DNA from: Planctomycetota bacterium
GTDB lineage: Bacteria > Planctomycetota > Phycisphaerae > Phycisphaerales > SM1A02
Assembly: GCA_022566535.1 (NCBI GenBank)
Contig: JADFIR010000002.1
Location: 124,001 to 188,000, forward strand
Length of the DNA stretch: 64,000 nt
Direction of reading: 5' to 3'
Shown: positions 46,284 to 54,439 of the stretch, piece by piece
Numbering within the stretch: position 1 is the stretch's first letter
How the letters are laid out: every line of letters starts with the position of its first letter
The notes under the pieces: generated by a model
The model's input: the letters and a program-made list of their open reading frames with translations, nothing else
Database searches by the model: none
What the model was told of the DNA's origin: nothing
Program-made: the position numbers and the translations under genes

Positions 46284-47846
46284 CTACTCCAGGCGCTCGC
46301 GGTCGAGGATCTCGAAATCGTAGAGCCCTTGCAGCTGCGCGGCGGAAAGGTTCGGCAGGGTATTGAAGCGGTTGATGATCGCATCCGGGTCATGCACCGC
46401 GAGTGAGCCGAGCATCTGCCATTTGGCGCCTAAGAGCTCCGCCAAATTGGCCGTGGTGTTGCGGGCGTGTCCGGCGGGGTACATCACCAACCCGCTGTCA
46501 TAGATTTGACCATCCGTCGTGGTGATGATGAGCGAGGTGGGGATGCCATCGGGGTACTTCGCATCGTATTGCGGCCCGCCGTGGGCGAAGGTGATCTTCT
46601 CCATGAGCAGGCGCGTGGAATGATCGAAGATCGCCTGCTGGGAGTAGTCGAACGGGCTGAGCATCAGCGCTTTCCAATACTCGTCAGAGGTGTAGCTGGT
46701 TCCACCTCGGCTTGCCCGCTTCGCGAGCTCAATCGCTTTGCGCAGTGTCGTGGCGATGATGTAGACCATGGAGTGGTCGGCGGATTGGCGGGTCTGCGGG
46801 TCGCGCTTGGCCGGGTCGCCGATGATGCCAAAGGCCGGTTCGTAGGCGATGATTTTGATCGACGCGATCTTCTGCGGTTCTTCCAGGAGCTGCGGGTGCT
46901 CGACGAGCAGGTTGAGAAGACCTTGCAGCGCCCCGGCCGATTGATGTTCGTACAGGCCAAGCTTGAAGTGCATGCCCATGACGGCGAAGTCCTCGCCGCG
47001 ATGGGTCAGCACCAGATCAAAGGGGCTGTCGCCATCAGTCGGCTCAAACTGACGCCAGATCGCTTCGGGATTGCGGAAGATGTCAGCCGGCCCGACGAAT
47101 CCTCGCATCGCCCGCTGCATCGAGAGCACGGCGACTTCGGTGCTGATCGCTGCGGAAGCGCCTTTGGAATCCGAGAGCTGGCTGCCGGACCGGATCGCCC
47201 GCCAAGGGATGTAGTGGGCGACGACCATGCCGATCGCCGATTCGATTTGCTGGGGTGCCGCGCCGAGCATGGCCCCGTAGGTCGCAGCCGACGCGATCGC
47301 CCCGTGCACGACGTGATCGATCTTGTACGACTTGAGGCTGAAGGCCTCGGCAAGGCGACCGCGGATCTCATCCAGCAGCACCATCCCGCGCAGCGCATAG
47401 GCGCCGTCCCTGCTGGCGCGTTGCGCGGCCGCGATGGCGACGGGGTAGAAGTCGTTGTGGCCGAACTCGCCGGCTGTGTGGCCAAGCTTGGGGTTGTAAC
47501 CGAAGTTCGTGCCGTTGGCGTCCCACTCCCGCACCGCTGCACAGTTGGCGACGATCGCCTTCTCGGGCGCTACCCGCTTGGCGGAGCCGAAGATCGGAAC
47601 ACCGTCAAGCCGTTCATACTCCAGCGCTTCATCGCGCAGGACGGTCGGCGCGTTCGTGGCCATCGCGATGGCCGAGATCCCACAAATCACACTATCGGTG
47701 AAGAACATCACCGTGCGGTCGAGGACGCTCGCATCCGGCTCGCCGATCGTGCCAGTCATAAAGTCGACCGCAAACTCACCGATCCCCAGCGCTTGGTTGG
47801 AATCGCGAGCTATCTTCACTGACGATGTTGTGGCTTGTGTCGTCAT
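46284..47846 (-). CDS. MmgE/PrpD family dehydratase
   Basis: A 520-residue protein of the 2-methylcitrate dehydratase/cis-aconitate decarboxylase family. Typical stretches are EWDANGTNFGYNPKLGHTAG, HGAIASAATYGAMLGAAPQQ, AIRSGSQLSDSKGASAA and TTLRKAIELAKRASRGGTSY. PrpD works in the methylcitrate cycle of propionate oxidation; family members also have other substrates, so the reaction is not fixed. A thiolase and a B12/MeaB protein lie within 5 kb, but no prpB or prpC is seen. Confidence 0.88.
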   Translation of the reverse strand: MTTQATTSSVKIARDSNQALGIGEFAVDFMTGTIGEPDASVLDRTVMFFTDSVICGISAIAMATNAPTVLRDEALEYERLDGVPIFGSAKRVAPEKAIVANCAAVREWDANGTNFGYNPKLGHTAGEFGHNDFYPVAIAAAQRASRDGAYALRGMVLLDEIRGRLAEAFSLKSYKIDHVVHGAIASAATYGAMLGAAPQQIESAIGMVVAHYIPWRAIRSGSQLSDSKGASAAISTEVAVLSMQRAMRGFVGPADIFRNPEAIWRQFEPTDGDSPFDLVLTHRGEDFAVMGMHFKLGLYEHQSAGALQGLLNLLVEHPQLLEEPQKIASIKIIAYEPAFGIIGDPAKRDPQTRQSADHSMVYIIATTLRKAIELAKRASRGGTSYTSDEYWKALMLSPFDYSQQAIFDHSTRLLMEKITFAHGGPQYDAKYPDGIPTSLIITTTDGQIYDSGLVMYPAGHARNTTANLAELLGAKWQMLGSLAVHDPDAIINRFNTLPNLSAAQLQGLYDFEILDRERLE

Positions 47847-47979
47847 GGCAGGTGCGAACTTGAAGCGTGGGCATCGTTGAAGGAGCGATGGCGAAGGGGG
47901 ACATAGCCCGCAGCCATAGGCAAGGTTGGCTGCTATGATATAGCTCGATGGAGCCCCGGCCGATGGCCGATATCCAACG

Positions 47980-48213
47980 ATGGTGAGCCAGAACCCAAGA
48001 TCTTACACAGTGAGCGACGGCGACCTTGTGCTGCTTTTGCAGGAGGCCGAAGAGGGGGGGTATGTCGTCACTTCGCCGCTGGACCCACAACTCGTCACCG
48101 AGGCTGAGACGATTTCCGAGGCCTTTGCCATGGCTCGTGACGCGATGGAATCTCTGCAAGAATCAAGAGCCAAGCTCTTTGAGCAACTCAGAGCCTCTGA
48201 GGGCGCCGCCTAG
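47980..48213 (+). CDS. hicB: HicB-like antitoxin
   Basis: A 77-residue HicB-like protein: YTVSDGDLVLLLQEAEEGGY, VVTSPLDPQLVTEAETISEA and FAMARDAMESL match the partial RNase H fold of HicB antitoxins. No C-terminal DNA-binding domain is present, so it is a short form. Its partner HicA is not downstream in the same direction, as usual, but on the opposite strand, sharing the bases CTAG of both stop codons. The antitoxin is expected to block HicA by direct binding. Confidence 0.75.
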   Translation: MVSQNPRSYTVSDGDLVLLLQEAEEGGYVVTSPLDPQLVTEAETISEAFAMARDAMESLQESRAKLFEQLRASEGAA

Positions 48214-48407
48214 ACGGGCGACGGCACCTCGGGCTTCTCACCAATCGCCCTGACTGTTCCCCACTTCAGCTCGTTATGCCGCGGTACCGACACTTGCCGC
48301 AGTGTCTTGGCGTTTATCCAAACATCGTGCCGACCACCGTGGTGATGCAGCTCGCATCCATGCTCACGGAGATGTTTCTCAAGGTCGCGACGCTTCACGA
48401 TTCGCAC
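48210..48407 (-). CDS. hicA: HicA-like mRNA interferase toxin
   Basis: A 65-residue double-stranded RNA-binding-fold toxin. LEKHLREHGCELHHHGGRHD and VWINAKTLRQVSVPRHNELK, then WGTVRAI, match HicA, including the catalytic histidine in GGRHDVW (about H27) and the PRHNELKxGT motif. HicA cleaves mRNA when free from HicB. The convergent arrangement with hicB is unusual: both stops are read from the palindrome CTAG at 48210-48213. It must have its own promoter upstream of 48407. Confidence 0.78.
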   Translation of the reverse strand: MRIVKRRDLEKHLREHGCELHHHGGRHDVWINAKTLRQVSVPRHNELKWGTVRAIGEKPEVPSPV

Positions 48408-48508
48408 TCCATGCGACGCGAGAATCTTCTCTAAACCTTGTAATCCACAGCCAAGGGCTTGAGGAACGCCGCGATCCTTTCAGTCTTCTGTGATGTCGGG
48501 TCCCTTAT

Positions 48509-48726
48509 CTACCGGTTAAACCGATGTTGTGTCAGTAGTTTATGCAAAGACGACCCGCCGGGGAGGCCGCGGTGGCCTTGGCCCAAAGCGAGATCGATTG
48601 TGCTCCACCTTTCCTGCCAGCCACCAAGCCGGATCCATTGCTGGGCCATTTTGCTCTGCGGCGATAGTGCGCATCGGCCCAGGCCAGAATCTGGGTGATC
48701 GTCAATCGAGTTTGCTTCGCTTGCAT
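48509..48726 (-). pseudogene. Frameshifted LPGGSSL-type small protein
   Basis: On the minus strand the frame from ATG 48726 encodes TRLTITQILAWADAHYRRRA then KWPSNGSGL and runs out of family sequence; a second frame picks up GGWQERWSTIDLALGQGHRG then LPGGSSLHKLLTQHR to a stop at 48509. Together they match a short protein type I know from planctomycetes (LTxxQILAWADAH ... WP ... RGLPGGSSL ... LL). One indel near 48625 separates them. Either a pseudogene, a sequencing error or programmed frameshift; degraded gene is the simplest reading. Confidence 0.65.
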
Positions 48727-48787
48727 GCCGTGCGTGTCGAGCTACTCGTGGGGACTGTACGATCGCCCGCCTGAACACGACGGCGAG

Positions 48788-49783
48788 TCAGTCGGCGATC
48801 AGATGCTCCAGCACGTGATCGACCTCGGCGGCTGAGCCCATGATCACGGGCGTGCGCTGGTGCAGGCCCGTCGGCTGGATGTCCACAATGCGCTGCGCGC
48901 CGGCGACGGCTTTGCCGCCCGCCTGTTCCACGATCATCGCCATCGGGCTCGCCTCGTACATCAGTCGCAGCTTCCCTTGTGGGCTCCTCTGCGTCGGCGG
49001 ATAGAGAAACACCCCGCCCTGGACCAGGATTCGATGGATGTCGGCCACCATGGTCCCGATGTATCGGCTGGAGTAACCCTTCGTATGGACCCAGTCCAGG
49101 TAGCGTTGGTATCCGGCTGGGAAATCGGCACGGTACGCCTCGTTTATCGAATAGCTCTTGGCTGACTCGGGAATGCGCAGGTTCTGTTGAACCAGAATGA
49201 ACGCGCCGACGGCGGGATCGAGCACGAACAGGTTCACCCCGTGGCCGGTGGTGAGCACGAACACGCACGATGAGCCGTAGAGCATGTACCCGGCGGCGAC
49301 CTGTTTCGTGCCTGGCTGCAGGATCGATGTTTCAATGGGGTCGGCTTGGGTGTCGTGGCGGAGAATGCTGAAGATTGTTCCCACGCTCACGCACGCATCA
49401 AGGTTCGAGGAGCCGTCCAACGGATCGAACAGGACGCAGTATGGCCGATCCACCTTGGTCTGAAGGATGATTGGTTGTTCGTTTTCTTCTGAGGCGAGGA
49501 CGGCCACACCGGCTCGTTGGCCGAGGGCACGCAGTAAGATTTCGTTGGCGATCACGTCGAGCTTTTGCTGTGTGTCGCCGGTGATGTTCTTCGAGCCCAG
49601 CGTGCCCAGGACATCTTCAATGCGGGCCCGGCGGATCTTGCTGGCGATGATCTTCGCCGAAAGCGTCATCGCCCAGAGGATCCACGAAAGGGCACCCGTG
49701 GCCCCGGGATGCCGCGATTCCTCGGCCAGGATGTGGCTCTCAAGGGTCGCCAGGTTGTCCGCGGCAGGGTTCAGGTCGCTCAT
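48788..49783 (-). CDS. fbp: Fructose-1,6-bisphosphatase class I
   Basis: A 331-residue enzyme of gluconeogenesis, removing the 1-phosphate from fructose 1,6-bisphosphate. The metal site ASEENEQ and FDPLDGSSNLDACVSVGTIF are complete; LLYPPTQRSPQGKLRLMYEA in the form FLYPPTQRSPQGKLRLMYEA and MAMIVEQAGGKA finish the family pattern. Length is typical. The gene is monocistronic, divergent from the thiolase gene with a 242-base spacer. Confidence 0.95.
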   Translation of the reverse strand: MSDLNPAADNLATLESHILAEESRHPGATGALSWILWAMTLSAKIIASKIRRARIEDVLGTLGSKNITGDTQQKLDVIANEILLRALGQRAGVAVLASEENEQPIILQTKVDRPYCVLFDPLDGSSNLDACVSVGTIFSILRHDTQADPIETSILQPGTKQVAAGYMLYGSSCVFVLTTGHGVNLFVLDPAVGAFILVQQNLRIPESAKSYSINEAYRADFPAGYQRYLDWVHTKGYSSRYIGTMVADIHRILVQGGVFLYPPTQRSPQGKLRLMYEASPMAMIVEQAGGKAVAGAQRIVDIQPTGLHQRTPVIMGSAAEVDHVLEHLIAD

Positions 49784-49938
49784 GGCGCAATCACTGATCG
49801 AGGTTGGCGGCGGGGCTCAACAACGGCTCGTTGGTTCATCTCCCGGCGGTGCCGCCCGCAGTGTCCGCAACGGGCAGCTACGATGTCATCGCTCAAGCGA
49901 CGCACACGAGCGGTGGGACGCGATGCCTGCGATTGTAG

Positions 49939-49983
49939 CGGGCTCAGCCTGCCCGCTGCTTGCGTTGGGTTGCGCTGAGCCCG
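49939..49983. repeat. Inverted repeat upstream of thiolase
   Basis: CGGGCTCAGC (49939-49948) and GCTGAGCCCG (49974-49983) are perfect ten-base arms around a 25-base loop, 43 bases before the thiolase start. There is no T-run. It could be an mRNA leader structure or operator. Confidence 0.4.
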
Positions 49984-50025
49984 GATAAGATTATGCCTTC
50001 CGAATCAATTGTGGAGTGATTCGCC

Positions 50026-51201
50026 ATGATTCAACCAGTCATTCTCGCCGCCAAGCGGACGCCGGTGGGCCGGTTCCTTGGGGGGTTGAGCCGCACGCCC
50101 GCGCCTCAGCTTGGAGCGTACGCGATTCAGGCCGTGCTCGAAGAGGTCCCCGCGGCCAAAGACCACGTCGATGAGGCCATCTTCGGCTGCGCGCTGCAAG
50201 CCGGGGTCGGTCAGAATCCCGCCCGGCAAGCCGGGCTCAAAGCGGGGCTGCCCGATACGCTCAACGCTCAGACGATCAACAAAGTGTGCGGGTCCGGCCT
50301 CCAGTCCGTCATGCTCGCCGCCCAGTCGATCAAGGCCGGCGACAACCAGCTCGTCCTGGCCGGGGGATTTGAGAATATGTCGCTGGCGCCTCACATGGAC
50401 TACCTCCGGACGGGGGTGAAGTTCGGTGATAGCAAGATGATCGACCACATGGTCCACGACGGCCTGTCGTGCCCGTTTGAAGGCTGGGCCATGGGCTGTG
50501 CTGCGAACTACATTGCCCGCAAGCACGGCATCTCACGAAAAGAGCAGGACCGCTTTGCCGCACAATCGCATCACCGTGCCGCCGAAGCGACCGGCAAATG
50601 CTTCTTCAAGCCGGAGATCGTGTCGCTTGCTGCCGAGCAGCTCAAGCAGAAGCAGGGCGTTGAGAACGATGAAGGTATTCGTGCCGACTCCAGCGTCGAG
50701 AAGCTGGCGAAGCTCAAGTCCGTGTTCGACGCCGACGGCACCGTCACCGCGGGCAACGCTTCTCAGATCTCCGATGGCGCCGCCGCTCTCATCGTCGCTT
50801 CGCCGGCTAAGGCCGAGGAAATCGCCGCTGACCCGATCGCCTGGATCGTGGACTACCACACCGCCGGCGTCGCCCCCAAGGAGATCTTTGACGCGCCCGC
50901 CAAAGGCCTCAAAGCGCTGCTGGCGCGCAACAAGCTGACGATTGACGATATCGATCTCTTTGAGCTCAACGAAGCATTCGCCGCCCAGGTGCTGGCGAAC
51001 ATCAACGAGATCGACCTCCCCGAGGCTAAGCTCAACATCTGTGGCGGGGCGATCGCACTCGGTCATCCAATCGGGGCTTCCGGGGCCCGCGTCCTCACGA
51101 CCCTGCTGCACCAGATGATCCGCACGGGAGCCCGGCGCGGCATTGCGAGTCTCTGCCTCGGCGGCGGCAACGCCGTCTCCATGCTCGTGGAGCGGGGGTA
51201 A
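50026..51201 (+). CDS. Acetyl-CoA acetyltransferase (thiolase)
   Basis: A 391-residue type II thiolase. The acylated cysteine is C88 in [12 protein letters not shown]; the catalytic histidine is in [16 protein letters not shown] and the second cysteine in [10 protein letters not shown]. It condenses two acetyl-CoA or degrades acetoacetyl-CoA. No other beta-oxidation genes are adjacent. It is the last GC-rich gene before the AT-rich island. Confidence 0.93.
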   Translation: MIQPVILAAKRTPVGRFLGGLSRTPAPQLGAYAIQAVLEEVPAAKDHVDEAIFGCALQAGVGQNPARQAGLKAGLPDTLNAQTINKVCGSGLQSVMLAAQSIKAGDNQLVLAGGFENMSLAPHMDYLRTGVKFGDSKMIDHMVHDGLSCPFEGWAMGCAANYIARKHGISRKEQDRFAAQSHHRAAEATGKCFFKPEIVSLAAEQLKQKQGVENDEGIRADSSVEKLAKLKSVFDADGTVTAGNASQISDGAAALIVASPAKAEEIAADPIAWIVDYHTAGVAPKEIFDAPAKGLKALLARNKLTIDDIDLFELNEAFAAQVLANINEIDLPEAKLNICGGAIALGHPIGASGARVLTTLLHQMIRTGARRGIASLCLGGGNAVSMLVERG

Positions 51202-51834
51202 GGGATGGGCGGAATCCCTGGGTTTTTGCTTTCTCAAGAAGGCTCTTTCAACTGAGCCACAGCGTGGCTACGTCTGGAAGCGGTCTCTCAAAAGACGTGG
51301 GAGCGTGATTCCTCGCGTGCACGCGAAAAGCTGGTCATTCGGGCTGAGATAGGCCGTTTTTTTCAGGTGTCAATGGCCACCAGGGTGGGCAAGCTTTCCA
51401 AGCTGCTAAGCGCCAGATGGTGAGGAAGCCAGGAGCTGGACCAAGAGCAACTTTCTTGGGGTTTCCCGGGAGACAACCGGCTTCCTGGAGCAAACTGGGT
51501 ACGAGGAGCCTCCAAACTGGCTCCTTCGTCCGATCCTGCCGACATTTCAGCTCGCAGGGGATGATGAGTCGCCCAAGCAGGGCGAGATCCACCTGGGTTG
51601 GGTCGGCTGATCTCACCAAATCTGGGGATATGTCCCAATCATCGAACGAGAGCTCCTCAGTTCTGACGTCTAGGTCTGCTAGGGCCCAAATGCCGTACTC
51701 ATGCGGCGGGGGGACCCTTTCGCGTCGCCACCAGCAAAGAGGAAAAAGGTGGGCACTTCGGGTTTGGCCCGGTAATTGATCAGTCGCAGCAAGGCTCGTC
51801 TCATTTACCGGGGACGCAGAAATACTTAGCCGTT
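51202..51834. other. Gap with decayed coding stretches before the island
   Basis: This 633-base region has no intact gene. Its plus strand shows protein-like open frames without starts. One runs 51410-51610 and includes TGYEEPPNWLLRPILPTFQL then AGDDESPKQGEIHLGWVG; after its TGA the same frame reads SHQIWGYVPIIERELLSSDV. The frame of the next gene is open from 51667 and includes KGGHFGFGPVIDQSQQG. These may be the broken 5' part of the metallopeptidase gene or of another gene. A short hairpin GGCTC/GAGCC at 51241-51258 lies behind the thiolase stop but without a T-run. Confidence 0.35.
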
Positions 51835-53373
51835 GTGAAGGACTACCTTGAATACTACGGTAAGTTGCTTCACTCCGCTTATGTGGGCAACAAAGACAAT
51901 GGGGGGCGTAAATCTATTAGACCTACTAGAGAGCAGTTCCTCGTTCCCACACTTGCTCTGAAGCAGGCAATCAAAGGCGTGACAGAGACTGTTTTCGAGT
52001 TGATCCCTCTTATTAAGAGCCTTTGTGATGGGACAACTGATTGCATGCCGTATGCAATCGCCGGGTGGCTTGACTATGAGTTTCAATGCATCCGCAAAAC
52101 GATAAAGACCGGCACCACACGCGATGCGACTTCTGCCGACACAGGCAGGGTCTCGGCATCAGACGCGATTCACCGAAAAGAAGAACAAGATGGACTTGCC
52201 TTGTGTCCCGTTCCGGATGTGAATTTCTTTTATCAGAATCCAGGAGAAGTAGAAGAATTACTGCATGATACGCACAAGCATTTGTTAGGATGCGTGGAGT
52301 TACTCGGACAAGAGAACTTGCCCGCAAGTCCTACCTCGACTTCTCTGCCGTTCTATATCGGTTATCAATATGCAATGGACGAGGATGTATTATTCAATTC
52401 AATCCTTTTCCATGAGCTTGGACATCACGTGGCAAAGATGGTTGGCGTTCAAGACAAGCATGGTTCAAGGGTGGCGGATGGCCTGCACAAATATCTTCCG
52501 AGAATCAAGCTTTATCGAAAGTTGCGTCGAGATTCCCCCAGTGCCGCTGAGGATATGAAACTGCGATATGAGGAGTATGTGCTTAATTGGATCGAGGAAT
52601 TGTTCTGCGATGCATTTGGTGCTCTAATTGCCGGACCTCAGCTCGCGTTTGCTCTTCGTGACCTCTCTGAGCCATTGATTCATGAATGGGCATTCACTGA
52701 TTCACACCCGGCTTGGCGCTTCAGATTGAATTTCCAATGGAGAGTGTTGAAGAATGCTGGGTGGATCAAGGAACAAAAGATAAATCCTCGGCCAACGAAG
52801 AGGAATCAAAGGGCTTCGGACAAAGGTGGAACAAGTTTGTCATTCATCATCGAGGCCGATGATACCCTTCAAGCATTGAAGCCGGGCGAGGTCCCCAGCT
52901 ATGCTGGCTGGTACTGGGTCGAAGAGAAAATGCGTGTTGATAGGATAATAGCATTCGCAATCAAAATGCTCGATGAACGACTAGACGATATTGAAGCAAG
53001 CGCGAGAGAATGTGTCCATGATGCAGACGAAAGAGCAGCTTCCTTTTGGCAGGATGGGCCTGCCGTTCATGGTGCTTTCCTTGATCTCCTTGTGCCTTCA
53101 ACAATAGCGTTATCATCAAACAGAGAAAGCTTGGAAAGGAAAGAAGAATCTAGACGGAACGCGCAGCCGACTAGGATCATTCGCCCGCACCCAACGACTG
53201 TCATCAATGTGGCGCGTATAATCTATGAAGATGGTTGTCGTGGGTTGAAGGAACGTTGGCCTAAGGGTAACCAAGATAATGCGCCGTACCGAGTCCAGCA
53301 ACACATCGAGCGCCGGCTCTCGGCGTGGACACAAAAGGCTGTCAGCGACTGGTTCCTCTACAGAGGACGGTAG
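51835..53373 (+). CDS. Putative HExxH zinc metallopeptidase of AT-rich island
   Basis: A 512-residue soluble protein of unknown family. The strongest motif is LFHELGHHVAKMVG: H193, E194 and H197 form a classic HExxH zinc site. About 57 residues later NWIEELFCDAFGALIAGP supplies E254/E255 and D259, a plausible third ligand, as in gluzincin-like proteins with an ExxxD helix. A conserved-looking C-terminal half has no known motif. Start GTG 51835 is the only standard start in a frame open from 51667, so the N-terminus may be truncated. The gene is about 40-50% GC against 60% or more on both sides, and its end overlaps the dCTP-deaminase-like gene. Confidence 0.7.
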   Translation: MKDYLEYYGKLLHSAYVGNKDNGGRKSIRPTREQFLVPTLALKQAIKGVTETVFELIPLIKSLCDGTTDCMPYAIAGWLDYEFQCIRKTIKTGTTRDATSADTGRVSASDAIHRKEEQDGLALCPVPDVNFFYQNPGEVEELLHDTHKHLLGCVELLGQENLPASPTSTSLPFYIGYQYAMDEDVLFNSILFHELGHHVAKMVGVQDKHGSRVADGLHKYLPRIKLYRKLRRDSPSAAEDMKLRYEEYVLNWIEELFCDAFGALIAGPQLAFALRDLSEPLIHEWAFTDSHPAWRFRLNFQWRVLKNAGWIKEQKINPRPTKRNQRASDKGGTSLSFIIEADDTLQALKPGEVPSYAGWYWVEEKMRVDRIIAFAIKMLDERLDDIEASARECVHDADERAASFWQDGPAVHGAFLDLLVPSTIALSSNRESLERKEESRRNAQPTRIIRPHPTTVINVARIIYEDGCRGLKERWPKGNQDNAPYRVQQHIERRLSAWTQKAVSDWFLYRGR

Positions 53374-54232
53374 TGCTAGCACCGGAGGACTGTTAGGGAA
53401 GAGACGGATCCTCGAGTATTTGCGGACATTGACAAGTAAGCGCGAGTCTCTCGTGATCACGCCTCTTTGCTGGCACGATGATTATAAGGACGCTGAAGGA
53501 ATCAATGAAGATTCGGTTGATTTGCGATTGGGTTGTGATTTCTTTGTCCTTCGATCTGACCGACTATTTGCTCATATCCCTGGTGTTACGCTAGGTTACG
53601 AGTTTCAGCGGCCCGTTCACATACCGCTTGGAAGGTACATTGTTCTTCCTGGGCATCAGACTGTTCTTGCTGCGACGCTGGAATATATCAAGCTCCCACC
53701 TACTCTTTCTGCGATGGTGCTTACGAAGAGTTCTTGGGCCAGGAGCTTTATCACGATTGAGACTGCACCATGGGTGCACCCAAATTGGCGGGGGTGCCTT
53801 ACCCTGGAGATTGCCAATCATAGTGAGGTTGCCTTTATTCTATATCCAGGATACGCAGTAGCTCAGTTGATACTCTTCCAGGTAGATCACGCAGGTGAAC
53901 CCGTCGAAGAACCTTCTCGTCGCTATCTCGGTGCTACGAGGCCTGAACCTCCGGATATCAATGAACCAAGAATCGCACTTCGTGAACTTGGCATTTCCAA
54001 AGATCAGATTCAATCGCCGCCAGGTTATGCTATGAGCTGTCGCCGGTGCGATGTTGCATTGGAAAAAGTTGACAGCACAATGGCCGAAGCGGATCCAACT
54101 TGCTCAACGCCTGGCGAAGACTGGATACCAGATGTTAGAAAGCACATTACCAAGTGGAAGGATGTCGAGGTGTATACCTGTCCGCGGTGTAGACGTGTCG
54201 AATTCGTTGTTGATGGGATCGGGCAGGCTTAA
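53279..54232 (+). CDS. dCTP deaminase/dUTPase-fold protein with zinc ribbon
   Basis: A 317-residue fusion. Residues 40-205 match the dCTP deaminase/dUTPase fold: INEDSVDLRLGCDFFVLRSD, YIVLPGHQTVLAATLEYIKL, then TKSSWARSF with the SSxAR motif (S151-R155), ETAPWVHPNWRGCLTLEIAN with A163 and the catalytic-type E177, and YPGYAVAQLILFQ. The C-terminus is a zinc ribbon: C254, C257, C301 and C304 (MSCRRCD ... YTCPRCRR). In dCTP deaminases the equivalent glutamate activates water. The only standard start before the domain is ATG 53279, which overlaps the peptidase gene by 95 bases; a non-standard CTG is possible. Low GC like its partner. Confidence 0.75.
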   Translation: MRRTESSNTSSAGSRRGHKRLSATGSSTEDGSASTGGLLGKRRILEYLRTLTSKRESLVITPLCWHDDYKDAEGINEDSVDLRLGCDFFVLRSDRLFAHIPGVTLGYEFQRPVHIPLGRYIVLPGHQTVLAATLEYIKLPPTLSAMVLTKSSWARSFITIETAPWVHPNWRGCLTLEIANHSEVAFILYPGYAVAQLILFQVDHAGEPVEEPSRRYLGATRPEPPDINEPRIALRELGISKDQIQSPPGYAMSCRRCDVALEKVDSTMAEADPTCSTPGEDWIPDVRKHITKWKDVEVYTCPRCRRVEFVVDGIGQA

Positions 54233-54237
54233 TCAGC

Positions 54238-54386
54238 GACGCGAAGTGTGGCACGCCGACTTTTAGGTGGGCGACCTGGGAGAGCTCTTCGTCAATCCCG
54301 AACACTTTGACGTTTACGTCCGCCCGCGCTGTGGCCGGGTGGAACTGTTCATCGACGGGATCGGGGAGGAGTTTTGGCCGCATTGA
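54238..54386 (+). pseudogene. Decayed second copy of a zinc-ribbon C-terminus
   Basis: One frame reads DAKCGTPTF from 54238; after a one-base deletion near 54265 the next frame reads VGDLGELFVNPEHFDVYVRP then RCGRVELFIDGIGEEFWPH and a stop at 54386. It is clearly related to the end of the preceding gene (DVEVYTCPRCRRVEFVVDGI) but GC-rich, and has CGTP where a CxxC would be and RPRC for CPRC. So it looks like the end of a host gene homologous to the island's zinc ribbon, left behind after insertion or recombination. Confidence 0.6.
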
Positions 54387-54439
54387 TCTGCGGCTGAGCG
54401 CTGCTTGGCGCGTTGGGGCGCATCGGGTCTACTGCCCCA

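Noticed and set aside
51335-51619. Minus-strand frame of 94 codons before the island
   Set aside because: Not preceded by a ribosome binding site and competing with plus-strand frames that look more protein-like; no family recognised.
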